Assembly: GCF_947179515.1 (NCBI RefSeq)
Contig: NC_067487.1
Location: 41,062,766 to 41,126,765, forward strand
From: Apodemus sylvaticus
Lineage: Eukaryota > Chordata > Mammalia > Rodentia > Muridae
DNA length: 64,000 bases
Reading direction: 5' to 3'
Numbering within the stretch: position 1 is the stretch's first letter; each line of letters opens with the position of its first letter. Under the pieces are notes generated by a model that ran no database searches, had not been told where the DNA came from, and saw nothing but the letters and a program-made list of their open reading frames with translations. Below are positions 44,347-57,059 of the stretch, in pieces. The position numbers were made by a program, and so were the translations under genes.

Positions 44347-45974
44347 TCAACTTTCCCACACTCATGCCCCAGCTCACAACCCTGCCACCAGGGCCAGCTT
44401 CACTCTGCTTCCTGGGTTAGGCACAAGGCCTCCTCTCCAGAGCAGCTGGTGAGAGGTGAAGCCAGTTGTCTAGAACCACACAGCCAATGAGAGGCGGGGT
44501 AAGTTCTGCACAGACCCCGGACACCCAGATGGCTCCTCTGCAGTTGCTCTGACCGGGGACATCCCCATGTTCTCTAGTGGCAATATGAGCTATGGAGATT
44601 GACTCCAACTATAGAGGTGCCACTGTATAGCCATGGACTCAGACAGGGCTCTTGGTGGCATCTCCCGGCTGGGATCTCACCGTAGCCCCAGGTGGCAGGA
44701 CTGGCCATCCACAACAGGCTCCTCCTCTCCACCCTCAGGTCTCCAGTTCCATCTCTCTTCTTAATGCTCAAGCGGCTCCACTCCTTTCTCTCCCATCTGA
44801 CCATCACCTCTGCACACTGCGGTGGTGGTTCCCGTTGCAGGCTTGCCACATATTCGCAGGCCCCTGAATGACATCCTCCGGTGAGCAGGTGTCTATGGCC
44901 TGCCTGCACCATGCACTGGAGCGCAGGTCTAAGGATGGCGTGGGGTTCTGCGGGTCTCTGTCGTGGTGGTGAGCAGGGCGCTGTGTGTCTGTCTACTATG
45001 GGCCACCGCTAGAGCAGTGGGGTGGAAGGCAGGTCGGTGGGTGTCTTTCCCTGATTGCACCACGTGACATGGCAGGATTCAGGTCTCTGTCTTCTTCCTC
45101 CCTTACTGTGTTGCCTGAATTTGATTTTTATGTACTCCAGGCATAAATCAGCTTTGGCCACCAAGCCAGGCATTAAGCTAGAATGAGTAAAGGACTGCTA
45201 TCTGCTCTGGCCCTGACTGATACAAGAACACCACCAGCAAGATGTCTGCCTTTGCCCAGTACCAGAGTTTCTGTTTCTGTTTTTGTTTTCTTTTTGTTTT
45301 TATTTTTGATTAAGACACTGAATCCATTAGAGCTGCTATATAAAGACACCAGTGTGGGTCATTCACCAGGGGATATGCAACTTATTTGTTTCACTCCAGA
45401 AAGTAAAGGGTCTCTCTCTTACCCAGCAGTCATTGACTTCCATTCGCTCCCCAACTAAGGCAGGGGTCTCCTTGTCCAGAGGCAGAGGCTGTTTGAGGTT
45501 AATGAAGAACATCTAATATGATTTCCAAGTGATGCCCCCTGCTTCCACTCCCATTAGAGTTGTGCAATGAGCCAGCCCCTAATGTTTCAGATAGCATCTT
45601 GTGGTTCTTTAACTATTTAGTTCTCTGGTAATAGAGTTGTACTTTTTCCTATGTCCCTTGTATGATTGTAATTTCCTCCATGTCCTTGATAAAGGACAAC
45701 TTGGCTTTCTTTGAAAAAAAAAATAGTTCTTTAAACCAAAACTGCTTCTGAGGACTTCTCAATTTTTTACAAGTTTATTTATTTTTTTAACAAAGAAGTT
45801 TCTTTAAGGTGTTTATAGATATTTTAGCTATCTATAGGATATTGTCATTAGGGTGAAGGGTTTTTAATCAGTTTTCTCAGTGACCTGGACACTGAAATTA
45901 AGTTTAATTATTAAGGAAGTATGACTATGAACTAGAAAGAAAAAAAAAGAAGTTGAACTTATTCTTATGAGTTT

Positions 45975-46154
45975 TTTTTAACGATTTATGTATTTAATTT
46001 ATATGAGTACACTATAACTGTCACCAAACATACCAAAAGAGGGCATTGGATCCCATTACACATGGTTGTGAGCCACCATGTAGTTGCTGGGAATTGAACT
46101 CAGGACCTCTGGAAAACAGTTGGTGCTCTTAAGGGGGCCATCTCTTCAGCCCCC
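45975..46154 (-). mobile_element. B2 SINE, antisense
   Basis: Minus strand: GGCTGAAGAGATGGCCCCCT, CCAGAGGTCCTGAGTTCAAT and ACATGGTGGCTCACAACCAT, then an A-rich tail. It is flanked by 13-bp repeats with one mismatch, TTCTTATGAGTTT (45962-45974) and TTCTTATAAGTTT (46155-46167). Confidence 0.93.
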
Positions 46155-46234
46155 TTCTTATAAGTTTCTAAAGATGAAGGAAAACATTTACTTTGTGAGA
46201 TATGCTTTGATATAGGAAGAAGGCTTTTGTGTTT

Positions 46235-46540
46235 TTGCACACTTGCATATGTGTGTGTTGTGTGTGTACATGTGTATGCGCACATGTGCTGTCCATATGT
46301 GTGGGTGTACATGTGTGTACCATGTGCATATGAGCATGCGAGTGCATCTGGAGGCTAGAGATTGATTTCAGATGTTTTTCTTGATCCTGCTCTATGTTAT
46401 TTATGGAGACAGGATCTCTCACTTGAACTCTGGGCTCCCTGACTCAAATAATCCACACTAGTTAGACTGTTCAGTGGATCTCCTGTTTTGGCCTCTGATT
46501 TGCTGTGATTACAATTTGCCTACCATACTCACCTGGCTTT
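46235..46540 (-). mobile_element. B4 SINE, antisense
   Basis: GGAGGCTAGAGATTGATTTC, GGAGACAGGATCTCTCACTT, CCTGTTTTGGCCTCTGATTT and GCTGTGATTACAATTTGCC are antisense B4 blocks (the ID/B1-like composite). The left end is a TG-rich run. Diverged. Confidence 0.7.
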
Positions 46541-46600
46541 ACTCAATAGAGAATCAGAAACTTAATAATCTTCATAGGCCAGAAAGTTGTTTTTGTTTTT

Positions 46601-46697
46601 GGTGGTAGTGATGGTGATGGTGGTGGTGGTGGTGGTGATAATGGTGATGGTGGTAGTAGTGGTGGTAGTGGTGGTGGTTGTGTGTGTGAGTGTGTGT
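46601..46697. repeat. (GGT)n/(GAT)n microsatellite then TG repeat
   Basis: About 80 bp of GGT with GAT and AGT variants, then TGTGTGTG. The proline-rich minus frame is an artefact. Confidence 0.95.
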
Positions 46698-47209
46698 TAA
46701 CCAAATCAGTAACTATGATAGACACTTTTTCTTCTCTGTAAAATGCTCAGAGAAGTTGGTACTGTTTCAGTGTTTTATCAGTATGGGATTTCGGATTAGC
46801 CACTGCTTTCCCATGATTAAATGTCTCAGGTTGAAGAGGGATTTGACATGGAGAGCTGAGTGATGGCTTCAGCACACCCCGACTCAGCTTAGCTGCTCAG
46901 GTCATTCACCTGTTAGAGTGACAGCCCTCTTACGATCAGTTCTAGTGCACCATGCTTTAATCCAGCCCAGAACTCACCAGGACTATGTTAAGAGATACTT
47001 CACTTTAAATTATGCCCCAATCAGAGCCATGTAGACATCAGTTTCCTAGTTTGGACTTATGAATTAGTCCTGATCTGCCTGACTTCCTTCGGCTATACTG
47101 TATCTCTTGGAAGAAGAGAAAAAAGAGTGGATAAGCTTCTTGTATAGAGTTGACTTATATAAGTTTAATATGCTTTGTCAGCCAGTTCATATATATGTAC
47201 AATCGATAC

Positions 47210-47245
<36 letters not shown>

Positions 47246-48834
47246 TTTTTTCAAGTCATTGTATCTTTAATAACCTGGCAGTAAGTCAAAACATGAAAAA
47301 GAAAGAAGGAGATTGTTCCTTTTATGGGTGAGCACCATCAGTATAGACTCACTCATGAAGTGAGTGAGATAGGATTCCAAACAGCATGGGGATGCTTCAA
47401 TGCTTACAGATGGATGAGTTTGGTTGCTGATAATTGGCTGAGGGATGTTAACCTAACAAGAGGTTAATGAGCCCTCAGAGGACAGGACACGGTTGCTGGG
47501 TCATGAGCACCTTGAAGCGTTTCTTGATGGTGATTCAGTGTTTTGAGTATTTGTCATCTGGGGAGAACCAAGCAGGATGGACAGAGAAAGTCTGTTGTCC
47601 CACAAGGTCAAATTTCTTCAGTGCATAGACCTGATTGCCCTGTTTGTTGAGGTAATACTGGAGAAGCATGACTGCCCCTCAGCAAAAAGATGCCCGTATG
47701 CTTACTTCCAGCCTCGTTTTACCTGTGTAGATATTTAAAATGTATTCATATACTTACATATGCCTTAAATATCAATAACATCTCATTACTGCCTTTGTTT
47801 TATTAAAATATGTCCTATCATTTAAAAACTACCTTTCTATGAATTTTCCAGCAATTTTTTTTTTTTTTTTTTTTTTTTACAAAATATCACACTTCAATGT
47901 TAATTCCTTATGTAGAATTAGGGTGCATAATTTAAAATAATCTCAGAATCCCTGACCTTATGTTAAGTATACAGAGTTATTAAAGGAAGGACTTACATCT
48001 TATATGTGGCATCTGGGTGACCTGAATAATGGAATTATTTTAGATTCATAAAAGTTTTTGATGGATTAAATTAATCTTTTGCTTTAGAATTGCAAATGTG
48101 AGTAGATTTTGAGAATAAGAAAGGGTTTACTGTAAACATAGAAATAAGAGAATACGTAAACGTCAGGCATGCCTGTGGCTCCTCACCTGACCCCTCTTAG
48201 GAAACACAGGAAAAAGAAAAGAGAACAGAGTCTGCACAAAGCCCTAGGCTAGGATTTGCTGGTCAGTAAACAACTTCAGACCTGAACTTGAAATGCTAAT
48301 GTCAGTCTCTCCAAACCTGGTGGAGTCTCCACTTCCTGCTGATAGGTGGTCCTGTTTCCCACTTCCGCTGACAGAAGGGAGGGTCTTACTCTCCATCAAT
48401 ACTCAGTTCCAATCCTGTTTCCTACTGAGGGAGTCTTTAATTAATGAAGTCTTAGGCACCCTTCTTGGCTCCTGGTGCATGGTTTATATACACATTTAAT
48501 GATCAAAGGTCCTAGGCTTGCATGCAGAACTGCGTTTCCTGGAGTTTCTCTCCAAAACAAAAGAACAAAAGAACAACCATCTAAACAACCAGTAAACCTG
48601 TTTTGCAGTCAATAATTTTGGGTAGTTTTGACTTTTTTTTTTTTTTACACATTTATTACACATATTTGACTAGCGTCTTTAGAAGTAATGCAGGGAAAAA
48701 AAGAAATCTCTTGTTTTTTCTAAGATTAATTGACTGTGAAACATCTCCTTTGAGAAACATCTGCCTGCAGAATTCCCTGAAACGAAGTTGGGAAATGCCA
48801 TCTTATTGTGTTCTGATTTGTTTCCTTTGCACAG
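46698..48834. other. Low-copy non-coding DNA with short microsatellites
   Basis: It contains (CA)n at 47209-47242 and a T-run of 24 at 47855-47878. No gene, RNA or family repeat was recognised. Confidence 0.5.
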
Positions 48835-48930
48835 CTTCTCTGTTAGACTTGTAATCATCTGTGTCACCAGTTCTTGGTACAGAGTCTGGCACATAGTAGG
48901 CTCATAATGAAATTATTTGTTGAATGAAAA
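48835..48930 (+). mobile_element. MIR/LINE-2 3' end fragment
   Basis: TGTTAGACTTGTAATCATC then GAGTCTGGCACATAGTAGGC and ATTATTTGTTGAATGAA is the shared MIR/LINE-2 3' tail (TGGCACATAGTAGGTGCTCAATAAATGTTTGTTGAATGA-type). Confidence 0.65.
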
Positions 48931-49695
48931 CATGGGAGAGAAAGGTAATGTTCTTATGTTTGAAGCTCAGGAAGCTAATCTGTATTTGCTATTTCCTGCT
49001 CCTCCCCCCCCCCATCTCAATGGTATTTAACAACTTAAAAAATTTCTCATGGTCGTCATATAATTAATGAACAACACATTAAAAGCATCTTTCTGTTGCT
49101 TGATGATATCTGGGGTCTTTGCTGGGATAATATCAATGTCGGGAGTACCCGACATGGTTGGCATACTCTCTGTTCTAACGTGAGGTCTTCACTTACATAA
49201 GTGGCCAAAACACCATCTGAGCTCTCCAGCAGGAGAGCCTGAGGGTTGGTGGATATTTTTTATTATGAGTCAATGTTTTCACCAAGATAATCTGCCCTAT
49301 CACTAGGACAAAACTGAAGACTCTGTTTTAAAAATGACTGAGCTTCAAGAATATGAGGTATATAGATGAGATTTAGCGTCATGACTCGGACAGCATGAGG
49401 AGTGCGCTGCCACTAGCTCATGTTAAGGGTTTCAGAACTGAACACTTGTGAGTTAGGAGGGAGTGAAAGGGTGATGACCGGACGGTAGCAGGCAGGAGGA
49501 TGCCAGGGAAGGATTGGGGAGAGTACATGGAGTGGCGAGGTGCATGTCGTGCAGCCAAGTGAGATCTTCAATGGGAAGCTCGCAGACAAAGAGAGGAAAG
49601 CAACTTACATTTAGATTCAGGTTAAACCAGTGTGTACAGAATACCTGGAGGAAAACAAGCAGGAAAGGAAGTTGGGAAACTTGGAAACTGCAGCC
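48931..49695. other. Low-copy non-coding DNA
   Basis: No recognised gene or repeat. A short perfect hairpin, GTCGGG-AGTA-CCCGAC, is at 49139-49154. Confidence 0.5.
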
Positions 49696-49973
49696 AGGGG
49701 AGGGAAGAAGGGGAGGAGGGGAGGAGAGGAGGAGGGGCGGAAGGGAGGAGGGGAGGAAGGGAGGAGGGGAGGAAGGGAGGAGGGGAGGAAGGGAAGAGAG
49801 GAAGAGAGGAGGGGAAGAAGGAAGGAGAGGAGGGGAGGAGAGAAGGGGAGGAGAGGAGGGGAAGAGAGAAGAAGAGGAGAGGAGGGGAGGAGAAGGGGAG
49901 AGGAGGGGAGGAGGGGAGGAAGAGAGGAGAGGAGGGGAGGAGGGAAGGAGAGGAGGAGAGGAGGAGGGGAGGG
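49696..49973. repeat. Polypurine minisatellite-like tract, 278 bp
   Basis: Irregular GGGGAGGA/GGAAGGGA units. A single C at 49738 is the only pyrimidine, leaving 235 bp (49739-49973) of uninterrupted purine. The 188-, 140- and 115-codon Gly/Glu/Arg frames and the 128-codon Ser/Pro/Leu frame are artefacts of this composition. Confidence 0.98.
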
Positions 49974-51286
49974 TTAAGTGGGCTGAAGAACCCAGAAAAG
50001 AGTTTCAAGGGCAGGAAGATCGACTATGTCACATGCCTTGGAAGGGTCAAATAAGGAGCCAAGGTGAAGGTGGCGTTTAGCAATTAACAGAATCTTTAAG
50101 CGAGCATTATTTCAGTGAGGAAAAATTGGAGCTTGGAGGACGGAGAGGGGGAGTTGTTAAGATGGGATTTCGTGGTTGGAAGTTGCACGTGGTGCCCAGG
50201 GAAGCAACTGGCCGACAAGGAAGGAATCTGGAGAAAGAGTTCCATTTCTCTACCCACACGGACCTTTAGTGTGTTGGCACAGGCGAGTCATAAGGCACCT
50301 CATTCACAACTGTTCGGAATGTGTAAAAAGTCATCGAATGGAAAAAGCTTTTAGGAGCACAAGGCAGCCAGGATGGATCACATAACAGCCCAAACATGTG
50401 ACACATCAGTAGATAAGTCTGAAACCACAGCCAGCAACAACTCTGGAATCTGCCGGGGAGCAGGGAGGAGCTGCTGTGGGGGACAGATCTTCTTCCCCTG
50501 TTTGGCATGTGCCTGCTGCTACAGCCGGTAGTTAGCTAAGTCAGGGGTCCGGAGGGGTGAAGAGTCCTGCTGGTGTGGATGCTCGCGCATTCAGCACAAG
50601 GCCCGGAAGGAATGGACACTGATGCAGTGCAATGTCCTCTCCTATATTTTAGTAATAGTCCTTGACTGTGGGTCCAGACAAAGGCAAATGCAGTTCTACA
50701 GGAGAAACCCTTCGTTATCCCACACTTCCTGGTTTCATGGGATTTGAAAATGACTTTTGGAGAACACTCGTGGGAGCTGATAAACTGTTATAATTTGACT
50801 ATATGACGTGATTCAATAGTCACATAGTGCTTTTGCTGAGGACAAAACCCAGAAACATGTGAAACATTACTGTAATTTTATTATTAGGTGCTAGCTTTAA
50901 ATACAAGATTAGACTTTGTTGGAAGGGAATTATTTTTTCCTTTCTTGTTGCATTTTATATAGAAGATACATTTCATAGTTTGGATGCTCTCAGAAGCATT
51001 TTAAGGCAAAATTTGCTTAGTGAGAGCTACCATCAAAATGCAGAGGTGAGAATCTAGGTATATTCAAGAAAGTAGGAGTTTGACAGTCGATTGGATACTT
51101 GTTACCCAGCAGATGCCTTTGGTGACTGAACAACTTTACTTTTTCCTCTTAGTGTCCACCTTGAGACAGCATTTCTTCAGGAAGGCCTCAAATGATAAGA
51201 CACATGTGAGTGCATGTGATTCTACCTGAAGACACAGTGGGAATTGGACTCTCTTTGGTATGGCCTATTTAATTTTGAGAGAGGGG

Positions 51287-51321
<35 letters not shown>

Positions 51322-53459
51322 TATGCTACCAAGTTAAGGTCAGAGCTGTTTACTGACTAGCAAATCCTAGCCCAAGGCTGTGTCCATTTGTCCTGATCTT
51401 TCATTTTTCTCTTTCCGGTGTTTTCTAAGAGCAGGCAGGTTAAGATCCTCGGCTGATGTCCAGGGAGGTTGAGAGTAGGAGCCAAGGGGATTAGTATATG
51501 CGGTAGTCCAGCTCTGACAACAATGTCCTGTCTACCGACATCTCTTTCTGAGACTGCACTTTGAAATTAGGATCCTTTGTCTCATGCAACAGTTGAAAAA
51601 GTTCCATGCAAATCCACATCACATGGCAGATTAGAGAGCAAAAAAAAAATGTACATGTTATTTTTTTTATCTTAGAAAGTTCACAATGTAATATGTAAGT
51701 AAAAACCATTTAGGTATATATGCAATGTGCTCTTTAATATGGAAGATTTATTTTGCAAACAAAGTTTTCTGATGAGAAAAGTTGTAGGAAGGACATTTTG
51801 AAAGATGAATGAACTATGTGCTTTGTCAGATGTGGCAGAAAAATACAGAGAAATAATAGAGATAAATGGAGATAATAAAGAAGAGATTAATGTAAAGAAA
51901 TGTCTCATTAGACAGTAACAGAATTTCAAAGGATTTTAAACAGTAATTTGGACAAACTATAGAGGAGACTAGGTGTACTTAGATCCCTGAACAATATCAT
52001 TGGGCTCTTCTCAAATGTTTCGAGTTGCGGCTTAAGTTGAAAAAGATCATGTACTATATTGGAAATGGATAGTTTAGCCTGGGCCAGTTATGGACTTACA
52101 CAGCAAATAGGATGGACTTCTAAGCACAGGGAATTTCTTTTAATCTCAAGGTTTTAAGTTAATCTTGGGTTTTACCCACACTAGGTGTTCAGCAAGCACT
52201 TCTCGTTCCTGTAACACATCTGAATTTGTAAGAGCTTCATTGATCCTAAGTTCATAAGCTGCTTTTCTCTCTTGCTATTCATGAGTTTTGGCTGGGTCTT
52301 ACATCTTCTTCAGATTACACATGTGTGCTTGAGCATCTGCACTGGGAGAAAGACACAGTGCCCCAGTTTTCTTTAGCTGTAGCATGATGCATCTTTGATC
52401 TTTGCTAATCAATCAAGCTTATATGTTTATGAATCCTTAGTAATTTTGTAGACTAGCACCTTTTACTTTCCATAGTCACAAATGAAGTCAACTGTATCTA
52501 AACTCAATTTTGTGATTCTTAGAGTCAGGTACTGTAGAATCTTTTTGTTTCTGAAATTCATATTCCTTTTAGGCTAGGTAGCAGAATTTGAAATCTTTAA
52601 AATAAGGGTATGGTTTGATGGAGGACAGTTACCTTTACTGTTAAAGCCAACTGCTGAGATACAGTGTCCTTCTCATATGTATATGACAAGATCGAAACAA
52701 GCTTCTGTCTACTTAAAAATTTAATTATGGGTGGGAAACTTAGTACCTAAATGAAGGTGTGTTATATATGTAAAACATATCAGTTGTAGAAGAATATACA
52801 AACTTAAAAAGATTTTTTGCAATAATAGTAATGCTTTTATGTTGCATGTAGCTTTTTCTACCCCACCTAAGCTCCGGGAACTGGCTAAGCCACCAGCCCC
52901 CACCCAGCTTCCCTTGAATCCATGGATAAAAAACATGACTACATAGTTGTTCAATTTCAACTTGCCTTTGGACACAATTGCAGGGTGCTACTATCTCCTA
53001 TCTGGAAAAGTGTGCCCTTATCAATTTCTTATCTCTGCTTCTCCCACCTGCCCTAAACTTTAGTGGCTCAGTCCCATCTAGCCCCTGCTTAATGCCCCTG
53101 ACCACCTGCCTGTAGGAGCAGCCTGTATGTTCATTCCATTTTGAGATCTCACACGGCTGGTCAACTTTTCTCTATCAGAAGTATGGTGAACTCTCCTCTC
53201 CTCTCCTTGGGTTTCTTGCTTACCTCCTGGGACCCAGAAATCCTGCCTATCTCTTCCACCCAGCAATTGTCCCATGACCTCTTTACTGACAGAGCAAGAA
53301 CCAATTGGGGAACAGGACCTTAGCATCAGGACCCATCCTACACTTTTATATTGATTACACTTTGAAATAACACTTTGGATGAAATGAGGTAAACTGATTA
53401 GTGCTAATTAATAGTTTTCTTTTGAAGTTTAGTAGTATAAGTACTGGTAAAATAAAATT
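49974..53459. other. Low-copy non-coding DNA, 3.5 kb
   Basis: No gene, RNA or family repeat recognised, apart from a (GA)n tract at 51282-51317. Frames up to 84 codons lack motifs. This is the longest repeat-poor stretch in the window and the best place to look for a conserved element or exon by comparison. Confidence 0.5.
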
Positions 53460-53715
53460 CAGAGGAGGTGGGGGAGAGCACTGTTAGTAATGTACTTGTC
53501 CCATATGCATAAGGGCCTGAGTTAAAGCTCTAGAAATCATATAAAAATCCCAAGCAGAGTGGCCTCTGCTTATAACCTAAGGGCTGAGAAAGCAGAGACA
53601 GGGGCTTGATTTCCAGCTAGTCTAGCTTAATTGGCATCCTCTAGGACAGTGAGAAGTCCTGTGTCAAAGGAGGTGAACAGGGTTTCTGAGGATGCCACCT
53701 GATGATTTAGACAGA
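53460..53715 (+). mobile_element. B4 SINE
   Basis: GTTAGTAATGTACTTGTCCC, AAGGGCCTGAGTTAAAGCTC (ID-like part), then AGCAGAGACAGGGGCTTGAT, CCAGCTAGTCTAGCTTAATT and GACAGTGAGAAGTCCTGTGT (B1-like part). This order is the B4 composite. Diverged. Confidence 0.7.
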
Positions 53716-53825
53716 CTGTCTGTCTGTCCCTCTATCTGTCTGTCATCTGCTTACCTGCCTGCCTATCTGTCTACCTGTCTGTTTGACTGTCCCTCTGTCT
53801 TTCTACCTGCATGTCTCTCTCTGTC
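53716..53825. repeat. Degenerate (CTGT)n / CTGC repeat
   Basis: CTGTCTGTCTGTCCC followed by many imperfect CTGT/CTAC/CTGC units. It follows the B4 tail directly. Confidence 0.85.
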
Positions 53826-54059
53826 TGAGATAGGTACTTTCTCTCTACCTATGGATCAGGATGTAGATCTCAGTTACTGCTTCAGTACATGCCTGCATGC
53901 TGCCATACTCTCTGATGATTATAGACTAAACATCTGGAACTATAAGCCGGTCCTCAGTTAAATGCTTTCTCTAATATAGTTGTCTTGGTCATGGTATCTT
54001 TTCACAGGAATAAAAGAGTGATTAAGATAGGAACAGCAGTGAAGTAACTCCTAATGACA

Positions 54060-54627
54060 TACTGCTATACCTATAGGTCAATGCCTGGCTCAGCCTACAT
54101 CAGAGAAGTTTCTTGCCATGGTTGGGCACTAACACAAATATCCACAACTGAATGACACACAGAGAGTGAGAGACGGTGGAGCACTCAGTCCTAAATGGGG
54201 TGTCTTTATCAGAGCCTTCCCCTCTGGGCTCAGAATCTATGTGGAAGAGGAGGTGGACGGACTGTAAACAAGTGGTGATGAATGACTCCAAAGAAACAGT
54301 GTCATTCAGATACAACAGGATGGATGCACACACCAATTCACAGGAACTGTGGAGGCAGGCACATGATCTGCACAGGTTCAAGCCAGGTGGGGTCTCAGCA
54401 CTGAGAGGGAGAATTGGACAAGGGTCCCATCCCTAACAGAGAAGCTATCTGTAACTGATCCATGCTGACAAAGGGAATGGAAATTTTCTTAGATGATGGT
54501 GTGCCACTGGGTATATCAACCACACTCCAGGGCAGGCTCCATGCCCAGGAGTAATTGGCCAACACAAAACAAACTCAATGGTATTTTTGTGGACTTTGTT
54601 TGTTGGTTGGTTTTTTTCTTTTTCTCT

Positions 54628-54704
<77 letters not shown>

Positions 54705-54905
54705 TTTCCTTCCTTCCTTCCTTCCTTCCTTCCTTTCTCTTTCTCTCTTTCTTTCTTGTCTTATTGCTGTTTTATCTATTTTATGTAGTTATTTTTTGTT
54801 TTTCTTTCTTTTTTGAGAGGGGGAAGAAAGTTGAGAGAATAGAGAGATGGGGAGGATCTATTAGGAGTTAGAGAGGGGAAAACCATGATGAAAATGTACT
54901 GTAAA
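54060..54905 (+). mobile_element. Old L1 3' UTR with in situ (TTTC)n/(TTCC)n expansion
   Basis: GGAGCACTCAGTCCTAAATG, AAGCCAGGTGGGGTCTCAGC, GGTATATCAACCACACTCCA, GGGCAGGCTCCATGCCCAGG, AATTGGCCAACACAAAACAA and, after the microsatellite, GATGGGGAGGATCTATTAGG and GGGGAAAACCATGATGAAAA are the blocks of an older murine L1 3' UTR. No ORF2 remains. It ends near ATGTACTGTAAAAAA. Confidence 0.75.
54628..54750. repeat. (TTTC)n(TTCC)n microsatellite
   Basis: About 19 TTTC units, then about 8 TTCC units, then CTTTCTCT text, inside the T-rich part of the L1 3' UTR. Confidence 0.97.
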
Positions 54906-56619
54906 AAACCTTCTCACTTCTGTTACACTAAGGGAAAATGGGAATAATATTTTGAAGAATGTATATTTTAAATTTAAAAACACAAATGAACATTTGATAA
55001 ATGAGTTGCTAATGACCCAATAGCATAAACTTCTTCAGCCTCGAATTTTCTGTTTACTGGAGTTGCTCTTACTAAAGATCCACTCTTCTCCTTATACACA
55101 AGACTCTGCCTTCTCTACTTATACCTCATAGTGTGTTATTAATATTTGTTTTACTATAGCCTTAGTAGCACACTCCAACCTCTCTTAACAATGTAGCCAA
55201 GCCTAACATTTGGTTCACCTTCTAAACTTCATTTCTATTTCTCTACTTTCCTTACTGAAAAACTATGCAGAGAATTATCTGCACATATGCTCACAGTGTT
55301 CTTTCTCAAAATTCCCTTACAAATTGTGTTTTCAGTCTTTGTTCCTTGATACCCCAGATAAATACCTCTTCTCAAAGTCCATGGTGGCTTAATCATATTG
55401 CTGAATCTAATGGTTTGTGTCAAGGCCACAAGAACCAGTAAGATAGTTATTTGAATTATCTATTTCACTGCTGTTTGTAAGAGGGAGAAAAATGACAGAA
55501 TACTTAATTATTTGTAAATGGCTCTCTATGTACAAATTTTTGTGCATCCATAAGACAGGTTTTGATATAGCTCAGAAGCAGATATTGTGAGGCTCTAGGA
55601 CTACTGATGGGACCTCTGAGAGTCCTACTAAGTGACAAAGCTAGGTAGAGTACCAGGTGTACAGGTGGCACCACTTGAGAGAAAAAAATATAAAAGCCAA
55701 CTACATATACATATATAGTCTTATATATGCCTAAATATATCTGTAGACATATGCAAAATTTGTTAAACGTATGACACACATGGTGATTTACTAGCTTATT
55801 TTTCATATGATGATTTTGTTTCAGTGATAAGGACAATTGTACTTAAAAAAGGAAAAAATGTAAGAACTAAATAAAGGTTTGTTATTTCATCACTATCCAA
55901 GTAGTAGAGGATATGCATGCTTTTTATTTGTTTGTGGGTGTTTGTGTTTGTGTGTGTATGTGTGTGTATGTGTGTGTATGCACATATCTGAAGAGGTGAG
56001 AATAATCTTGGTTAGATGTATGTTATGGTATTCCACTTTGTTGGAAGCAAGACCTCTCTTTTGTTATTTGCTGCTGTGTGGCAGGCTAGCCAGCCTACAA
56101 GCTTCTGGGAATTCTTTTCTCTTCACCTCCCATTTTCCCACAGGAGCACAACACTGGAATTGTAGATGAACAATAGCCACTTACTTAGTCAATTCACTAG
56201 CTTTAAATATTTTAATTGTATATAACTACAATTTTAAACCTAAAGTTCAGTTAAATATTTTGGATTCAAATGAATATTTTTAAAAAAGATTATTTATGTT
56301 CATTTAAAGTAAATTATTATTATAATGCTATAACTTTTCATAAGTGTAAGCTGTGCTTTAAATATTATGAATTATACATTAATATAAATTATTGGACTCA
56401 AAATAATTTTGGAATGTATAATCAAATATATAATTCTAATTGTAATATAAATAGCTATTATATGCATTGGTCAATATATCATAGTTGAACAATTTTGACT
56501 CTCACAGATTTTTCTTGGATTTTCTTTGTCCTTTATCAATTTATAATTTTTCATTCAATTTTATTTCTTTTAGATTCTGAGCAATTGTGTCTCAGCTTGT
56601 TCTTCGTGTTTGACCTTCA
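54906..56619. other. AT-rich low-copy DNA
   Basis: It has a (TG)n patch at about 55940-55980 and a very AT-rich segment at 56190-56520. No gene, RNA or named repeat was recognised. Confidence 0.5.
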
Positions 56620-56757
56620 CCAACCTGGGAGTCCAGCCTAATCAACAGAGCCATTCCAAGTTAGCTCAGGCTACACAGAGAAACTCTGTCTTAATAAATA
56701 ATAATAATTGCTTTTAATTGTTTTAACTGTTTTAAATCATCAAGGTCATTAACCTAC
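56620..56757 (+). mobile_element. B1-like SINE monomer, first copy of a duplication
   Basis: GTCCAGCCTAATCAACAGAG, TTAGCTCAGGCTACACAGAG and AAACTCTGTCTTAATAAATA give the 3' half of an old B1. The AT-rich flank after it (ATTGCTTTTAATTG, then CATCAAGG) is shared with the second copy. Confidence 0.6.
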
Positions 56758-56827
56758 AAAGAAGGAAGAAAGAAATAAGAACTGATATAAATGTTTTTAA
56801 GGATACATAGATAGATAAATAAATCCA

Positions 56828-56999
56828 GACCTTTGATCTCAATACTTGGAAGACAAAGGCAAGCACAGGTTAGTTTCTTGTGAGTTTGTGGCCAGCCTAA
56901 TCTACAGAGCAAATCCAAGCTAGCCCAGGCTATACAGAGAAACACATTCCCAATAAATAATATTAATTGTTTTAAATTGTTTTTTATTATCAAAATAAA
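56828..56999 (+). mobile_element. B1-like SINE monomer, second copy of a duplication
   Basis: CTTTGATCTCAATACTTGGA, GTGGCCAGCCTAATCTACAG, CTAGCCCAGGCTATACAGAG and AACACATTCCCAATAAATAA, then ATTAATTGTTTTAAATTG and TATCAAAATAAAGG. Shared flank beyond the A-tail indicates duplication of a B1 plus its neighbour, not two insertions. Confidence 0.6.
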
Positions 57000-57059
57000 G
57001 GTGGCTATAAGTTTGGCGGTTATAATAGTTTTACAAATCCTCTATGAGAGAGATCAAAC

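Larger units (their letters stand above)
43605..45560 (-). repeat. Rodent repeat, family B, copy 2, antisense, long
   Basis: The T-rich start TTTTTTTATTAATTCTTTGT and GAGTTTCACATCATG are the reverse complement of the copy-1 end. It matches copy 1 over the region 44560-44760, including GGGGACATCCCCATGTTC. This copy extends about 0.8 kb further upstream. (CA)n at 43707-43750 and (TG)n at 44292-44346 have grown inside. The 112-codon minus frame (44574-44912) is a remnant of whatever the family once encoded, or chance. Confidence 0.55.

Noticed and set aside
49139..49154. Small perfect hairpin GTCGGG-AGTA-CCCGAC
   Set aside because: Six-bp stems occur by chance many times in 64 kb, and there is no T-run or conserved context to support a function.
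49514..50080. A 188-codon Gly/Arg/Glu-rich open frame
   Set aside because: Over half of it is translation of the purine tract at 49696-49973. All three plus-strand frames and one minus frame are open there, as expected when stop codons cannot form.
53716..53825. CTGT-rich region as a coding Ser/Cys/Leu stretch
   Set aside because: It is a degenerate tetranucleotide repeat trailing a B4 SINE.
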